DNA of 64,000 nt from Thermococcus sp. (GCF_015521605.1 NZ_WANV01000036.1:1-64000), one strand, 5' to 3'. Positions 8,511 through 17,206 are shown, counted from the first letter of the stretch. Program-made: numbers and translations. The notes: a model not told the origin generated them from the sequence alone.

Positions 8511-9523
8511 TAGGATTTTTGGCGGTTCTCATAGCAGTAGCAGCAGGTATAGTCTGGTACGGCGGCTGGAAGCTGCTGCTCCAAGTTGTTCTCACTCTCG
8601 GCTTCCTTGGAGTCACGCTCATGCTCCTCTTCTTCACGGGACTGACGTTCTACGCGGAGAGCTGGAAGTACGGGACAATACTCGCTATCTTCACCGCCAT
8701 AAGCGGCTACGGCCTCTACCTGAGCGCTACGTGGCAGAAGCTGAACGTCGTTGCTGGCATAATAGTCTTCTTCATCGCGATAGTCGCCTTCGGCATCTGG
8801 TACATCAGCGAGCCTGACTTGAGCCTGGCCGACCGCTTCCGCTCGGCGGAGAAGCTCGAAAGGATGGGCAAGTACAAGGCGGCGGCCAGAAAGTACGAGA
8901 AGGCCGGCAACTACCTGAAGGCGGCGGAGATGTACGAGAAGCTTGGATGGATGGAGAGCGCAGCGTGGGCCTATGAGAAGGCAGAGAAGTACGAGAGGGC
9001 GGCAGAAATCTATGAGGGACTCTACGAGAAGGAGAAGGACACCTACTACCTCAAGGAGGCCCACGAGTACTGGAAGAAGGCCGGCAACATGGAGAGGGCC
9101 GCAAAGGCCCTTGAGAGGTACGCCGAAGAGGAGCCCTGGTTCTGGGAGGACGTCGCCAAACTCTACGAGGAGTTGGGCAACGAGGAGAAGGCCAGAGAGG
9201 CGTGGGAGAAGGCACTGGAGTACTACACCAAGGAGGCCCAGGAAGAGGGCGTCTTCTGGGAGGACGTCGGCACCATAGCGAGAAAGCTCGGCATGGAGGA
9301 GCTGGCGAAGGAAGCCTACCAGAAGTTCCTTGAGTACTGCCTGAAGGAGGCCGAGGAAGACCCGATGTGGTGGAAGCACGTCGCCGAGGCGTACGACTAC
9401 CTGGGCGAGAGGGAGAAGGCAGAGGAGGCAAGGAAGAAGTATGAGGAGTACAGGCAGAAAATTATGAAGGCCAACGAGGAAACCTCGAAGTTCCCGGGAG
9501 AGGACGGGGGACAGTCCAACTAG
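8486..9523 (+). CDS. Membrane protein with TPR repeats
   Basis: A 345-residue protein with four predicted membrane helices at about 8-26, 30-54, 62-82 and 86-107, then a cytosolic or external array of TPR-like helix pairs from about 115 to 325 (repeated A-x-Y-EKA-G-x3-KAAE-Y patterns). Such arrays bind partner proteins. The start is ATG 8486 with GGGGGTGA upstream, inside the 3' end of ogt. The C-terminus overlaps the stop of the opposing small membrane protein gene by four bases. No enzymatic domain is seen; the coupling with trmJ and ogt is positional and does not give a function. Confidence 0.85.
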   Translation: MDKLKAYLIGFLAVLIAVAAGIVWYGGWKLLLQVVLTLGFLGVTLMLLFFTGLTFYAESWKYGTILAIFTAISGYGLYLSATWQKLNVVAGIIVFFIAIVAFGIWYISEPDLSLADRFRSAEKLERMGKYKAAARKYEKAGNYLKAAEMYEKLGWMESAAWAYEKAEKYERAAEIYEGLYEKEKDTYYLKEAHEYWKKAGNMERAAKALERYAEEEPWFWEDVAKLYEELGNEEKAREAWEKALEYYTKEAQEEGVFWEDVGTIARKLGMEELAKEAYQKFLEYCLKEAEEDPMWWKHVAEAYDYLGEREKAEEARKKYEEYRQKIMKANEETSKFPGEDGGQSN

Positions 9524-9702
9524 TACAGCTCCCCCGCTTCATCCAGCTCCTCAAGTTCCCTCTCGATTTCCTCCTTCTTTTTCTCCGCGTACTTCTCCAT
9601 CCAGTCGAAGAAGAGCCAGAGCACTAGGAGGAGAAGGGCTACACCAAAAAAGCCGAACACAATCTGGAAATCCGTGGGGACCGCGTGGGGGATGTAGGAC
9701 AT
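9520..9702 (-). CDS. Small single-pass membrane protein
   Basis: A 60-residue protein: a short N-terminal segment, one membrane helix at about 14-33 ([19 protein letters not shown]), then a highly charged helical tail rich in E and K (about 36-57). The ATG is preceded by GGTGGGAG at a good distance, and the stop overlaps the convergent TPR gene, both supporting a real gene. The head-to-head partner across the promoter region is the NAC gene. I do not recognise a family. Confidence 0.7.
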   Translation of the reverse strand: MSYIPHAVPTDFQIVFGFFGVALLLLVLWLFFDWMEKYAEKKKEEIERELEELDEAGELY

Positions 9703-9743
9703 GCTCCCACCGGGGAAACTTCGCGGAGTACCTAAAAAAACTT

Positions 9744-9757
9744 TGCCAACCTTTTTA
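9744..9757 (+). promoter_or_regulatory. Predicted nac promoter
   Basis: AACCTTTTTAAAAT is a strong BRE/TATA match about 40 bases upstream of the NAC start, placing the transcript start near 9777 with a short leader that contains GGTGGT. Confidence 0.6.
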
Positions 9758-9790
9758 AAATCCGAATGGAACTCTCCTCAGGTGGTAGCG

Positions 9791-10123
9791 ATGATGGGAA
9801 TGAACCCCAGGCAGATGAAGAAGCTCATGCGACAGATGGGCATCAAGATGGAGGAACTTGAGGGCGTTAAGGAAGTGATAATTAGGCTCGAAAACAAGGA
9901 GATAATCATAAGGGAACCTGCGGTTACGGTTATCACCGCACAGGGCGAGAAGAGCTACCAGATAATCGGGCCCGAGGAGGTCAGGACCGTGGTGAGCATC
10001 CCCGAGGAGGACATAAAGCTCGTTATGGAGCAGACTGGCGTTGACTACGACACGGCAAAGAAAGCCCTGGAGGAGGCCAAGGGAGACCTGGCAGAGGCGA
10101 TACTCAAGCTCACAGAGGAATGA
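9791..10123 (+). CDS. nac: Nascent polypeptide-associated complex protein (archaeal alpha-NAC)
   Basis: Ribosome-associated chaperone that binds nascent chains; archaeal NAC is a homodimer. The 110-residue protein starts with a basic ribosome-binding segment ([20 protein letters not shown]), has the NAC beta-barrel domain at about 22-70 ([18 protein letters not shown]...YQIIG), and ends with a UBA domain at about 75-110 ([23 protein letters not shown]). The start at 9791 follows GGTGGT at 9781-9786; the long upstream extension in frame runs through the promoter and is not used. Confidence 0.95.
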   Translation: MMGMNPRQMKKLMRQMGIKMEELEGVKEVIIRLENKEIIIREPAVTVITAQGEKSYQIIGPEEVRTVVSIPEEDIKLVMEQTGVDYDTAKKALEEAKGDLAEAILKLTEE

Positions 10124-10136
10124 AAAAGAAAAGTTC

Positions 10137-10496
10137 TCATGCCTTTTCCTCTTCCTTCTGGAAGCTTTCTATTGCCTTCATAAGGGGAATCAGGTGCATC
10201 AGCGCTGGACCGCCGGCCATGAGAACCGCGACAAGGCCGGCCTCTATTAGCTCCTCAGGCTTTGCGCCCGCGGCAAGGGCCTTCTGGGTGTGGAGGTAGA
10301 TGCACCATTCACAGCCAGCAGATATGCCGAGTGCGAGGGCTATCAGCTCTTTCTCCCGGGTGGTAAGGGCCTTGTTGTCCAGGGTCTCACGGAGGAAGCG
10401 GGAAAAGGCCGATATCTCCTTGGGATGCTCCTTCCCGAGTTTGTCAAGGAGCTCCTCTATTTCCTTAAGTTTGACGTTAACCTCTTCGCAGTCCAC
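10137..10496 (-). CDS. Carboxymuconolactone decarboxylase / AhpD-like family protein
   Basis: About 119 residues with the AhpD-type redox motif CEWCIYLH: a CxxC plus a downstream His, preceded by the typical LTTREKELIALALGISAG helix. Family members act as alkylhydroperoxidase-like disulfide proteins; the actual substrate here is unknown. I choose GTG 10496 because GGTGG lies just before it and the predicted TATA (GCCTTTAAACC at about 10525-10535) is 25-30 bases further upstream; a longer reading would run back through that promoter. It is divergent from hflX. Confidence 0.85.
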   Translation of the reverse strand: MDCEEVNVKLKEIEELLDKLGKEHPKEISAFSRFLRETLDNKALTTREKELIALALGISAGCEWCIYLHTQKALAAGAKPEELIEAGLVAVLMAGGPALMHLIPLMKAIESFQKEEEKA

Positions 10497-10602
10497 GGGA
10501 ACCACCGTGAATAACTCGCATTTTAGGTTTAAAGGCGTATCCCTAACTTTAGGTTGGAAACTATGCCAAAAGGATATAAAGGCCACCGTGTAGGCGGTGA
10601 TG

Positions 10603-11889
10603 ATGAGGGCGATAGGCGTTATAAGAAAATCGCGGCGGGAGAGGATAAGCCGCGAGGAGTTTGAGGAGCTCCTGAGGAGTGCCGGCTACGAGGTAGTGGC
10701 CATTCTGGAGCAGAACAGGGAGGAGCACCCCAAGTACAACATCGGAAAGGGCAAGCTGGAGGAGCTGAAGGAGCTCGTGCGGGAGCTCGAACCGGACAAG
10801 GTTGTGTTCGCCAACAAGCTAACACCGAGCCAGGCCTACAACCTCTGGAAGGAGCTGAGGGTTGAAATCATCGATAAGTGGCAGCTCGTCCTTGAGATAT
10901 TCGAGAGAAGGGCGCACTCCAAGGAGGCCAAGCTCCAGGTTGAACTTGCATCCCTCCAGTACGAGGTTCCGCTCGTGAAGGAGGCCATAAGGAGGATAAA
11001 GCTCGGCGATAGGGCCGGTTTCAAGGGCATGGGTGAGTACCAGACCCAGCAGTACCTCAAGCACATCAGGTACAGGATGGGCAGGATAAGAAAGGAGCTG
11101 GAGAAGGTCAAGGCCGACCGGGCTGTAAAGAGGAAGCGCCGCGAGGAGGTAGGGTTCATACTCCTGGCGCTGGCGGGCTACACGAACGCCGGCAAGTCAA
11201 CGCTCCTCAACGCCCTAGCAAAGGAGAACATAGAGGCGAAAAATCAGATGTTCACAACACTGGACACCACTACCAGACGCTTCAAGCTCTCAGGGAAGAG
11301 GGTTCTTCTGACGGACACGGTCGGCTTCATAGACGGGCTCCCTCCCTTCATAGTCGAGGCCTTCCACTCGACGCTTGAGGAGATCGTGAAAGCGGACATA
11401 ATACTCCTCGTCCTCGACGTCAGCGAGCCCTGGGGCGAGATAAGGAGGAAATTCCTGGCATCCCTCAACGTCCTCAGGGAGCTGAAGACCCTCGACAGAC
11501 CTATGATAGTCGTGCTCAACAAGATGGACCTGACCACAGAGGAGGACGTGAGGGACAAGGCAAGGAGGATAGGGGAGATAATCGAGGAGCGCGGTGTAAA
11601 CGTCTCCCGCGTGGTGGCCATATCCGCAAAGCTCGGTCAGCTGGATGAGCTTTACAGCGCCCTCGAAGAGGTCATACTAACACTGCCAAAGTACGGTGCC
11701 TTCGAGATAACGGTGGGCGAACCTGAAAAGGTGCCCCAGGTTATGGCGCTGATAAACGCCATCGGCGAGGTTCTGGACGTTGAGTACGGGGAAGAGACGA
11801 GGATAAACGCATACATCCAGATGGGGATGATAAAGGAGCTGACGAGGCTCGGAGTTGGGATAAAGAGACTTCCGGTTAAAAACGAGTAA
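10603..11889 (+). CDS. hflX: GTPase HflX
   Basis: A ribosome-associated GTPase of 428 residues. The N-terminal HflX domain (about 1-175) ends in a long charged coiled-coil; the GTPase domain starts at about 185 with G1 GYTNAGKST, then DTVGF (G3), NKMD (G4) and a SAK segment (G5). The C-terminal 60 residues form the small beta domain of archaeal HflX. ATG 10603 is chosen because GGCGGTGAT precedes it; GTG 10597 lies inside that site. A TATA element GGATATAAAGG at 10572-10582 implies a very short leader. HflX is known to bind the large ribosomal subunit in stress. Confidence 0.93.
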   Translation: MRAIGVIRKSRRERISREEFEELLRSAGYEVVAILEQNREEHPKYNIGKGKLEELKELVRELEPDKVVFANKLTPSQAYNLWKELRVEIIDKWQLVLEIFERRAHSKEAKLQVELASLQYEVPLVKEAIRRIKLGDRAGFKGMGEYQTQQYLKHIRYRMGRIRKELEKVKADRAVKRKRREEVGFILLALAGYTNAGKSTLLNALAKENIEAKNQMFTTLDTTTRRFKLSGKRVLLTDTVGFIDGLPPFIVEAFHSTLEEIVKADIILLVLDVSEPWGEIRRKFLASLNVLRELKTLDRPMIVVLNKMDLTTEEDVRDKARRIGEIIEERGVNVSRVVAISAKLGQLDELYSALEEVILTLPKYGAFEITVGEPEKVPQVMALINAIGEVLDVEYGEETRINAYIQMGMIKELTRLGVGIKRLPVKNE

Positions 11890-11935
11890 GAAAGGTTTTT
11901 CAGGAAAACAGGAGATAGTAATTCAGGGGAGGGGC

Positions 11936-12108
11936 GTGGAGCTCAAGACCACAGTCAGTGTGCCTGCCATAGCCGCGTTCTTGACCCCTCCCTGCCGGAC
12001 CCCAGACACTCTGCCCTAAACGTCAAGGTCGATGGTGACGCTGTCTATGTTAGAATCCTTCACGAGGTTAAGGCCTACCGGATAATCTCCCCTGAGGTGG
12101 TGGCATGA
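11936..12108 (+). pseudogene. Small frameshifted gene coupled to the following secreted-protein gene
   Basis: A GTG at 11936 has a strong AGGGGAGGGG ribosome site. Its frame codes for about 27 sensible residues (beginning VELKTTVSVP) then hits a stop near 12017. From about 11977 another frame continues (LPDPRHSALNVKV, then VRILHEVKAYRIISPEVVA) to a TGA at 12106-12108 that overlaps the ATG of the next gene (ATGA). The 173-base length is not a multiple of three, consistent with a single-base indel in a gene of about 58 codons. The family is not recognised. It could instead be a sequencing error or a programmed shift. Confidence 0.45.
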
Positions 12109-12899
12109 AAGAGCCGCTCATCCTCGTCCTTATCCTTCTCCTCGTTTTGGCCGGCACTGGCACAGTCCCCGACAGGGAAAGCTCCCGCACCAGCGGAGGG
12201 GATTCGACGCCACTTGGAAAAGAGACTCGCCCCTGTTCCAATCCTGTGGGCATTTCCATTGAGACCACCGGAGGTGCCGAGTACCTCACCCACTTCAAAC
12301 TCAGCGGTGGAAATAAAACGGTTAACCTGACCCTCGCGGGGCCGGTGGGGAAGTACATGCGCACTCCGGGGGGAATCCTGGTTTATACGTTCTATCCCGG
12401 GGAGTCGAGGGGAAGTGAGGGGGCGTTTCTGGACTGCAATCTGAGCGTTCTGTGGAAGCGGAAGCTTCCAGCCCTCCCCAGGGGCTACCAAAACGGTAGC
12501 ATCGTCCTCGTGCTCTCGGACGAGTACGAGCCAAGAGGATGTGTCTACCTCCTGAACCCCTCGAACGGGGAGGAGAAGTTCAGATTCTGCCCCGACGAGT
12601 ACAAGTTCTACATCACGGACGTCAGGGTTATCGGGAATGAGCTATACCTAGCTGGGGCGAGTCTGGCCAGTGGGGATGCGTTCATCTATGCCGTGAGGGG
12701 GAGGAAGACGAGAAAAGTCTTCGTGGCGAGCGCCGGGGAGCATTTGCTCGGAGTTAGAGTGCACCTTATCGTGGGTGATGAAAAGATAAAAGTGATTTAC
12801 AGCCTCTCCGGATGGACCGGGAACGCGGATGTCTCCGGCCACTGTATTTTCTGGAGAAAGAGCCTGATAAAAGTTGGATGCGAAGAACACGGGGACTAA
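12105..12899 (+). CDS. Secreted protein of unknown function
   Basis: A 264-residue protein with an N-terminal hydrophobic export signal (about 4-20, LILVLILLLVLAGTG) and then a Ser/Gly/Thr-rich linker and beta-rich body. There are N-glycosylation sequons (NKT, NLT, NLS, NGS) and four to six cysteines (for example RPCSN, FLDCN, RGCVY, RFCPD), which may form disulfides outside the cell. The pattern of repeated hydrophobic strand/GNELYLAG-like units suggests a beta-propeller-like fold. The ATG overlaps the stop of the broken upstream reading frame, so translation was probably coupled. I do not recognise a family. Confidence 0.7.
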   Translation: MKEPLILVLILLLVLAGTGTVPDRESSRTSGGDSTPLGKETRPCSNPVGISIETTGGAEYLTHFKLSGGNKTVNLTLAGPVGKYMRTPGGILVYTFYPGESRGSEGAFLDCNLSVLWKRKLPALPRGYQNGSIVLVLSDEYEPRGCVYLLNPSNGEEKFRFCPDEYKFYITDVRVIGNELYLAGASLASGDAFIYAVRGRKTRKVFVASAGEHLLGVRVHLIVGDEKIKVIYSLSGWTGNADVSGHCIFWRKSLIKVGCEEHGD

Positions 12900-12901
12900 T
12901 G

Positions 12902-13864
12902 CTACACAAGCCCGGCCAGCGCAAACGCCTTGAAGATAGCCAGCGAAATCATTATAGCGGTAAGCGGCGTCGCCACCCAGCCGAAGATTATGTCCCGTAT
13001 AACGGACCTCTCAACCCCCTCTCCGGCCAGTATTCCAACGCCGACGACGCCCCCAACTATGGACTGGCTAGAACTCACTGGAAGACCCATAAGGTTGGCA
13101 AGGCTCACCGCTATCGCCGAGCCGAACTGGGCCGCGAAGGCCGAGATCGGTCCCAGGGCTGTTATCTTCTTTCCGACGGTGTGCATCACGGCGTAGCTGA
13201 AGGTAAGCGCTCCCATCGAGAGGGCTATCGCCCCGAAGATGCCCGCGACCTTCGGCTCCATAAAACCGGCGCCCACTAGGGGGCCCGAGGCGTTGGCAAC
13301 CTCGTTCGTCCCGAAGTTGAAGGCCATATAGGAGCCCCCAAGGATGGCGAGGGCTTTGTATAGGGCTTCAATCGTCGAGACGCTTTTGATTCTAGAAATC
13401 ACCCACGAATAAAATCTGAAGAGCAGCATCGCCAGGATTCCAGAGAGTATCGGGGAGATCACCCAGGCGGCGGCTATTTTGACGAGCGTGTACCAGTTCA
13501 CGGGGGCGTGGGTAGCGAGTCCGACCCCTATAACTCCCCCGACTATTGCCTGGGTGGTGGAAACCGGAAGGCCCTTAACAGTCGCTATCGTCACCCAAAC
13601 GCCCGCAGCCAAGAGCGCTATAACCGCCATCTCCATCGTGAGGTAGCCCTCAGGGACTATGCCCCTCCCCACGGTCTTCATGACCTTGTAACCCCGCAGA
13701 TAAGCTCCCATCAGGACGAATACTGCTATCGTGAGGGTGGCCTGGCGGAAGCTGAGTATCCCCGCGCCGACAGCCGTGCCCATGGCGTTGGCCGAATCGT
13801 TGGAACCTATGTTCCATGCAATGTAGAATGCCACCGCTATCGCCGCCACCGCTAGACCGTCCAT
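12902..13864 (-). CDS. Inorganic phosphate permease (PiT family)
   Basis: A 320-residue, roughly ten-helix transporter with the two inverted PiT signature repeats: AWNIGSNDSANAMGTAVGAG near the N-terminus and FNFGTNEVANASGPLVGAG in the second half, plus paired GLPVSTTQAIVGG and GLPVSSSQSIVGG motifs. It imports phosphate with a coupling cation. Start ATG 13864 follows GGTGGT; a longer reading starts inside that site. The TATA (AATTTTTAACTTCC on the minus strand, about 13906-13919) predicts a start near 13887, inside a perfect palindrome. A DUF47/PhoU-like possible partner is at 5643-6290. Confidence 0.93.
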   Translation of the reverse strand: MDGLAVAAIAVAFYIAWNIGSNDSANAMGTAVGAGILSFRQATLTIAVFVLMGAYLRGYKVMKTVGRGIVPEGYLTMEMAVIALLAAGVWVTIATVKGLPVSTTQAIVGGVIGVGLATHAPVNWYTLVKIAAAWVISPILSGILAMLLFRFYSWVISRIKSVSTIEALYKALAILGGSYMAFNFGTNEVANASGPLVGAGFMEPKVAGIFGAIALSMGALTFSYAVMHTVGKKITALGPISAFAAQFGSAIAVSLANLMGLPVSSSQSIVGGVVGVGILAGEGVERSVIRDIIFGWVATPLTAIMISLAIFKAFALAGLV

Positions 13865-13874
13865 GGATACCACC

Positions 13875-13889
13875 TATATAGTCTATATA
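13875..13889 (-). promoter_or_regulatory. Palindrome at the phosphate permease transcription start
   Basis: TATATAG-T-CTATATA is a perfect 7-1-7 palindrome lying between the predicted TATA box and the ribosome site of the permease gene, over the expected start of transcription. This is the position of archaeal repressor sites. It could alternatively act as a TATA element itself. Confidence 0.45.
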
Positions 13890-14036
13890 TTCTCCATTGA
13901 GGAGGGAAGTTAAAAATTTTGCCAAAAGGAGGGCGAACTTTTTTCGAGAAATGATGCCCCAATTAAGCCATTGACGACTGACAACGTTCATGCATACCCA
14001 AAGACAGCTGCCGAAGGGCGGTTAAGCCAATACCGA

Positions 14037-14048
14037 AACTTAAATAAA
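14037..14048 (+). promoter_or_regulatory. Predicted promoter of the por/vor operon
   Basis: AAACTTAAATAA is a good TATA match about 45-50 bases upstream of porG, predicting a start near 14068. The gap 13890-14036 holds nothing else that I can support. Confidence 0.5.
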
Positions 14049-14090
14049 TGCATTGGATGAATAAAGTTTGACAAACTTAAGGAGGCAGGA

Positions 14091-14651
14091 ATGATGATAG
14101 AGATCCGTTTTCACGGTAGAGGTGGACAGGGCGCAGTTACCGCCGCCAACATACTAGCCTCAGCTGCTTTCCTTGAGGGCAAGTACGTCCAGGCGTTCCC
14201 GTTCTTCGGCGTTGAGAGGCGTGGAGCGCCGGTCACGGCATTCACCAGGATCGACGAGAAGCCAATAAGGATAAAGACCCAGATCTACGAGCCCGATATT
14301 GTCGTTGTTCTTGACCCGAGCCTTCTTGACACCGTTGACGTTACCGCGGGTCTCAAGGACGGCGGGATAGTCATCGTCAACACCGAGAAGAGCAAGGACG
14401 AGGTTCTTGCCAAGCTCAAGAAGAAGCCGGCCAAGCTGGCCCTGGTGGACGCGACGACCATAGCCCTCGACGTTCTTGGCCTGCCCATCACCAACACCGC
14501 AATCCTCGGCGCCGTTGCCAAGGCCACCGGTGTCGTTACGCTGGAGCACGTCCAGAAGGCCATCCAGGACGTCTTCTCAGGAGCCCTTGGCGAGAAGAAC
14601 GCCAAGGCCGCAGAGGAAGCTTTCAACAAGACTGTCCTCTACGAGCTCTGA
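14091..14651 (+). CDS. porG: Pyruvate/2-ketoisovalerate ferredoxin oxidoreductase, shared gamma subunit
   Basis: The 186-residue gamma subunit that is used by both pyruvate (POR) and 2-ketoisovalerate (VOR) ferredoxin oxidoreductases in Thermococcales. The [18 protein letters not shown] start and the [12 protein letters not shown] segment are characteristic of the POR gamma domain that helps bind CoA and closes the complex. ATG 14091 is five bases after GGAGG; ATG 14094 (one residue shorter) is equally possible. It is the first of seven co-directional genes in the order porG-vorD-vorA-vorB-porD-porA-porB. Confidence 0.95.
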
Positions 14652-14689
14652 TTCTCTTTCCTTCATAATCCTTCAAAGGGGTGAAAAGC

Positions 14690-15007
14690 GTGAACACGTT
14701 GTTTGGTGAAAAGAAAGAAGGGGCAACCAAAATCGTCCTCAGCTCCGTGGACGAGTATCCGGAAGCCCCCGTAACGTTGGGTACGACACTCTCCAACTTC
14801 ACCGGCGACTGGAGAACCTTCATACCGGTCGTTGACGACAGCAAGTGCGTCAAGTGCTACATCTGCTGGAAGTTCTGTCCCGAGCCGGCCATATTCATCC
14901 GCGAGGACGGCTACGTTGGTGTGGACTACGACTACTGTAAGGGCTGCGGCATCTGTGCGAACGAGTGCCCGACCAAGGCAATAACAATGGAGAAGGAGGA
15001 GAAGTGA
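14690..15007 (+). CDS. vorD: 2-ketoisovalerate ferredoxin oxidoreductase, delta (ferredoxin) subunit
   Basis: A 105-residue 8Fe ferredoxin-type subunit that carries electrons out of VOR. Two [4Fe-4S] motifs are visible: CVKCYICWKFCPEP and CKGCGICANECP. The N-terminal extension (about 1-45, ending NFTGDWRTFIPV) docks on the complex. The start is GTG 14690, after GGGGTGA; an in-frame GTG at 14681 is part of that site. Only two bases separate its stop region from vorA. VOR oxidatively decarboxylates branched-chain 2-oxoacids from amino acids to acyl-CoA. Confidence 0.94.
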   Translation: MNTLFGEKKEGATKIVLSSVDEYPEAPVTLGTTLSNFTGDWRTFIPVVDDSKCVKCYICWKFCPEPAIFIREDGYVGVDYDYCKGCGICANECPTKAITMEKEEK

Positions 15008-15008
15008 G

Positions 15009-16199
15009 ATGGCGGAGTACAAACCAATTAGGAAGGTTGTGAGCGGCAACTACGCCGCCGCATACGCCGTCAAGCACGCCCGCGTCCAGGTCGTCGCGGC
15101 CTATCCGATCACTCCCCAGACGAGCATCATCGAGAAGATAGCCGAGTTCATAGCCAACGGTGAAGTCGAGAACCTTGAGTACGTTCCCGTTGAGAGCGAG
15201 CACTCCGCTATGGCCGCCTGTATAGGTGCGAGCGCGGCCGGAGCGAGGACCTTCACCGCCACCTCCGCTCAGGGCCTGGCTCTGATGCACGAGATGCTCC
15301 ACTGGGCCAGCGGCGCAAGGCTTCCTGTTGTGATGGTTGACGTTAACCGTGCCATGGCTCCCCCGTGGAGCGTCTGGGACGACCAGACCGACAGCCTCGC
15401 CCAGCGCGATACCGGCTGGATGCAGTTCTACGCCGAGAACAACCAGGAGGTCTACGACGGCGTGCTGATGGCGTTCAAGATAGCCGAGACCGTCAACCTC
15501 CCCGCGATGGTCGTTGAGAGCGCGTTCATACTGAGCCACACTTACGACGTCGTTGAGATGATTCCACAGGAGCTCGTTGACGAGTTCCTCCCGCCGAGGG
15601 AGCCGCTCTACGACCTCACCAACTTCGAGAAGCCCTTCTCAATAGGCGCCCTCGGAACTCCAGCGGATTACTACGAGTTCCGCTACAAGATCCAGAGGGC
15701 CATGGAGAAGGCCAAGGAAGTCATCCACGAGGTCGGTAAGGAGTTCGGTGAGCGCTTTGGAAGAGACTACAGCCAGATGATAGAGCTCTACAGGACTGAC
15801 GACGCTGACTTCGTCTTCATGGGCATGGGTTCACTCATGGGAACAGTCAAACAGGCCGTTGACGTTCTCCGCGAGGAGGGCTACAGGGTTGGAGCTGCTA
15901 AGGTGCGCTGGTTCAGGCCCTTCCCCAAGGAGGAGCTCTACGAGCTCGCCAAGAACGTTGAGGGCATTGCCGTTCTCGACAGGAACTACTCCTTCGGTAT
16001 GGAGGGCATACTCTTCACCGAGGCCAAGGGAGCGCTCTACAACACCAGGGCGAAGCCGCTCATGAAGAACTACATCGTCGGCCTTGGAGGAAGGGACTTC
16101 ACCGTCAGCGACGTCAGGAAGATAGCCGAGAACATGAAGGCCATCATCGATAAGGGAGAGCTTGATGTAGAGGTGGACTGGTACCACCTTAAGAGGTGA
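15009..16199 (+). CDS. vorA: 2-ketoisovalerate ferredoxin oxidoreductase, alpha subunit
   Basis: The 396-residue alpha subunit with the pyrimidine-binding half of the thiamine diphosphate site. Family features: AAYPITPQTSIIEKIAEF near residue 30, VESEHSAMAACIGASAAGARTFTATSAQG (about 59-87) and [15 protein letters not shown]. The last third is the domain that contacts CoA. It is closely similar to porA (17536-18720) downstream, showing an old duplication inside this operon. The start ATG 15009 has GGAGGAGAAGTGAG before it. Confidence 0.95.
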   Translation: MAEYKPIRKVVSGNYAAAYAVKHARVQVVAAYPITPQTSIIEKIAEFIANGEVENLEYVPVESEHSAMAACIGASAAGARTFTATSAQGLALMHEMLHWASGARLPVVMVDVNRAMAPPWSVWDDQTDSLAQRDTGWMQFYAENNQEVYDGVLMAFKIAETVNLPAMVVESAFILSHTYDVVEMIPQELVDEFLPPREPLYDLTNFEKPFSIGALGTPADYYEFRYKIQRAMEKAKEVIHEVGKEFGERFGRDYSQMIELYRTDDADFVFMGMGSLMGTVKQAVDVLREEGYRVGAAKVRWFRPFPKEELYELAKNVEGIAVLDRNYSFGMEGILFTEAKGALYNTRAKPLMKNYIVGLGGRDFTVSDVRKIAENMKAIIDKGELDVEVDWYHLKR

Positions 16200-16204
16200 G
16201 AACG

Positions 16205-17140
16205 ATGGAGATTCCCGAGAACGTTAAAAAGAGATTGAGCATCCCCGCCGAGGAGCACTTTTACGCCGGCCACACGGCCTGTCAGGGCTGTGGTGCTTCC
16301 CTGGGACTCCGTTACGTCCTTAAGGCTTACGGAAGGAAGACCATCTTTGCCATCCCGGCGTGCTGTTCGACCATTATCGCCGGCCCATGGCCCTACACCG
16401 CCCTAGAGGCCAACCTGTTCCACACCGCCTTCGAGACCACCGGTGCCGTCATAGGAGGTATCGAGGCGGCCCTCAAGGCGAGGGGCTTTAAGGTCAAGGG
16501 CGAGGACGGGATAATGGTAGTCGGCTGGGCCGGTGACGGCGGTACCGCCGACATAGGCCTTCAGGCACTGTCGGGCTTCCTTGAGAGGGGGCACGATGCC
16601 GTCTACATCATGTACGACAACGAGGCCTACATGAACACCGGAATACAGAGGAGCTCCTCAACCCCCTACGGAGCCTGGACCACCAACACCCCAGGCGGAA
16701 AGAAGCACTTCCTTGAGAGGAGGAATAAGAAGAAGGTCATCGACATAGTCATCGCCCACGAGATACCCTACGCAGCGACCGCCAGTATCGCTTACCCCGA
16801 GGACTTCATGAGGAAGCTCAAGAAGGCTCAGAAAACGCCGGGGCCGAGCTTCATACAGCTCTTCGCCCCGTGCCCGACCGGCTGGCGCTCACCGACCGAC
16901 AAGAGCATTGAACTTGCAAGACTCGCGGTTCAGACGGCCTACTTCCCGCTCTTCGAGTACGAGAACGGCAGGTACAAGATCAACATGCCTTCAACCAAGA
17001 AAGAGCCCAAGCCCATCGAAGAGTTCCTCAAGTACCAGGGCAGGTTCAAGTACATGACAAAAGAAGACATTGAGGTGCTCCAGCAGTGGGTTCTCCACGA
17101 ATGGGAGAAGCTCAAGAAGCTCGCCGAGGTCTTCGGCTGA
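16205..17140 (+). CDS. vorB: 2-ketoisovalerate ferredoxin oxidoreductase, beta subunit
   Basis: The 311-residue beta subunit, which binds the diphosphate of thiamine diphosphate and a [4Fe-4S] cluster. Cysteines in HTACQGCGASLGLR and further on support cluster binding, and [15 protein letters not shown] with [10 protein letters not shown] forms the Mg-ThDP motif. ATG 16205 is chosen over GTG 16196 because the protein then begins MEIPENVKKRL as in relatives and the GAGGTGAG ribosome site is correctly spaced. It overlaps or abuts vorA, so both are coupled. Confidence 0.95.
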   Translation: MEIPENVKKRLSIPAEEHFYAGHTACQGCGASLGLRYVLKAYGRKTIFAIPACCSTIIAGPWPYTALEANLFHTAFETTGAVIGGIEAALKARGFKVKGEDGIMVVGWAGDGGTADIGLQALSGFLERGHDAVYIMYDNEAYMNTGIQRSSSTPYGAWTTNTPGGKKHFLERRNKKKVIDIVIAHEIPYAATASIAYPEDFMRKLKKAQKTPGPSFIQLFAPCPTGWRSPTDKSIELARLAVQTAYFPLFEYENGRYKINMPSTKKEPKPIEEFLKYQGRFKYMTKEDIEVLQQWVLHEWEKLKKLAEVFG

Positions 17141-17206
17141 GCTTTCCATCTTTAATCCCTCGCAAGGTTTAAGTTCCAATCTGATAATTCACCCGAGGTG
17201 ATACGC

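Noticed and set aside
13946-14017. C/D-box-like words (ATGATGC, CTGA, CTGCCGA) between pit and porG
   Set aside because: No acceptable C' box, no closing stem, and the last D-like box is imperfect; chance occurrence is likely.
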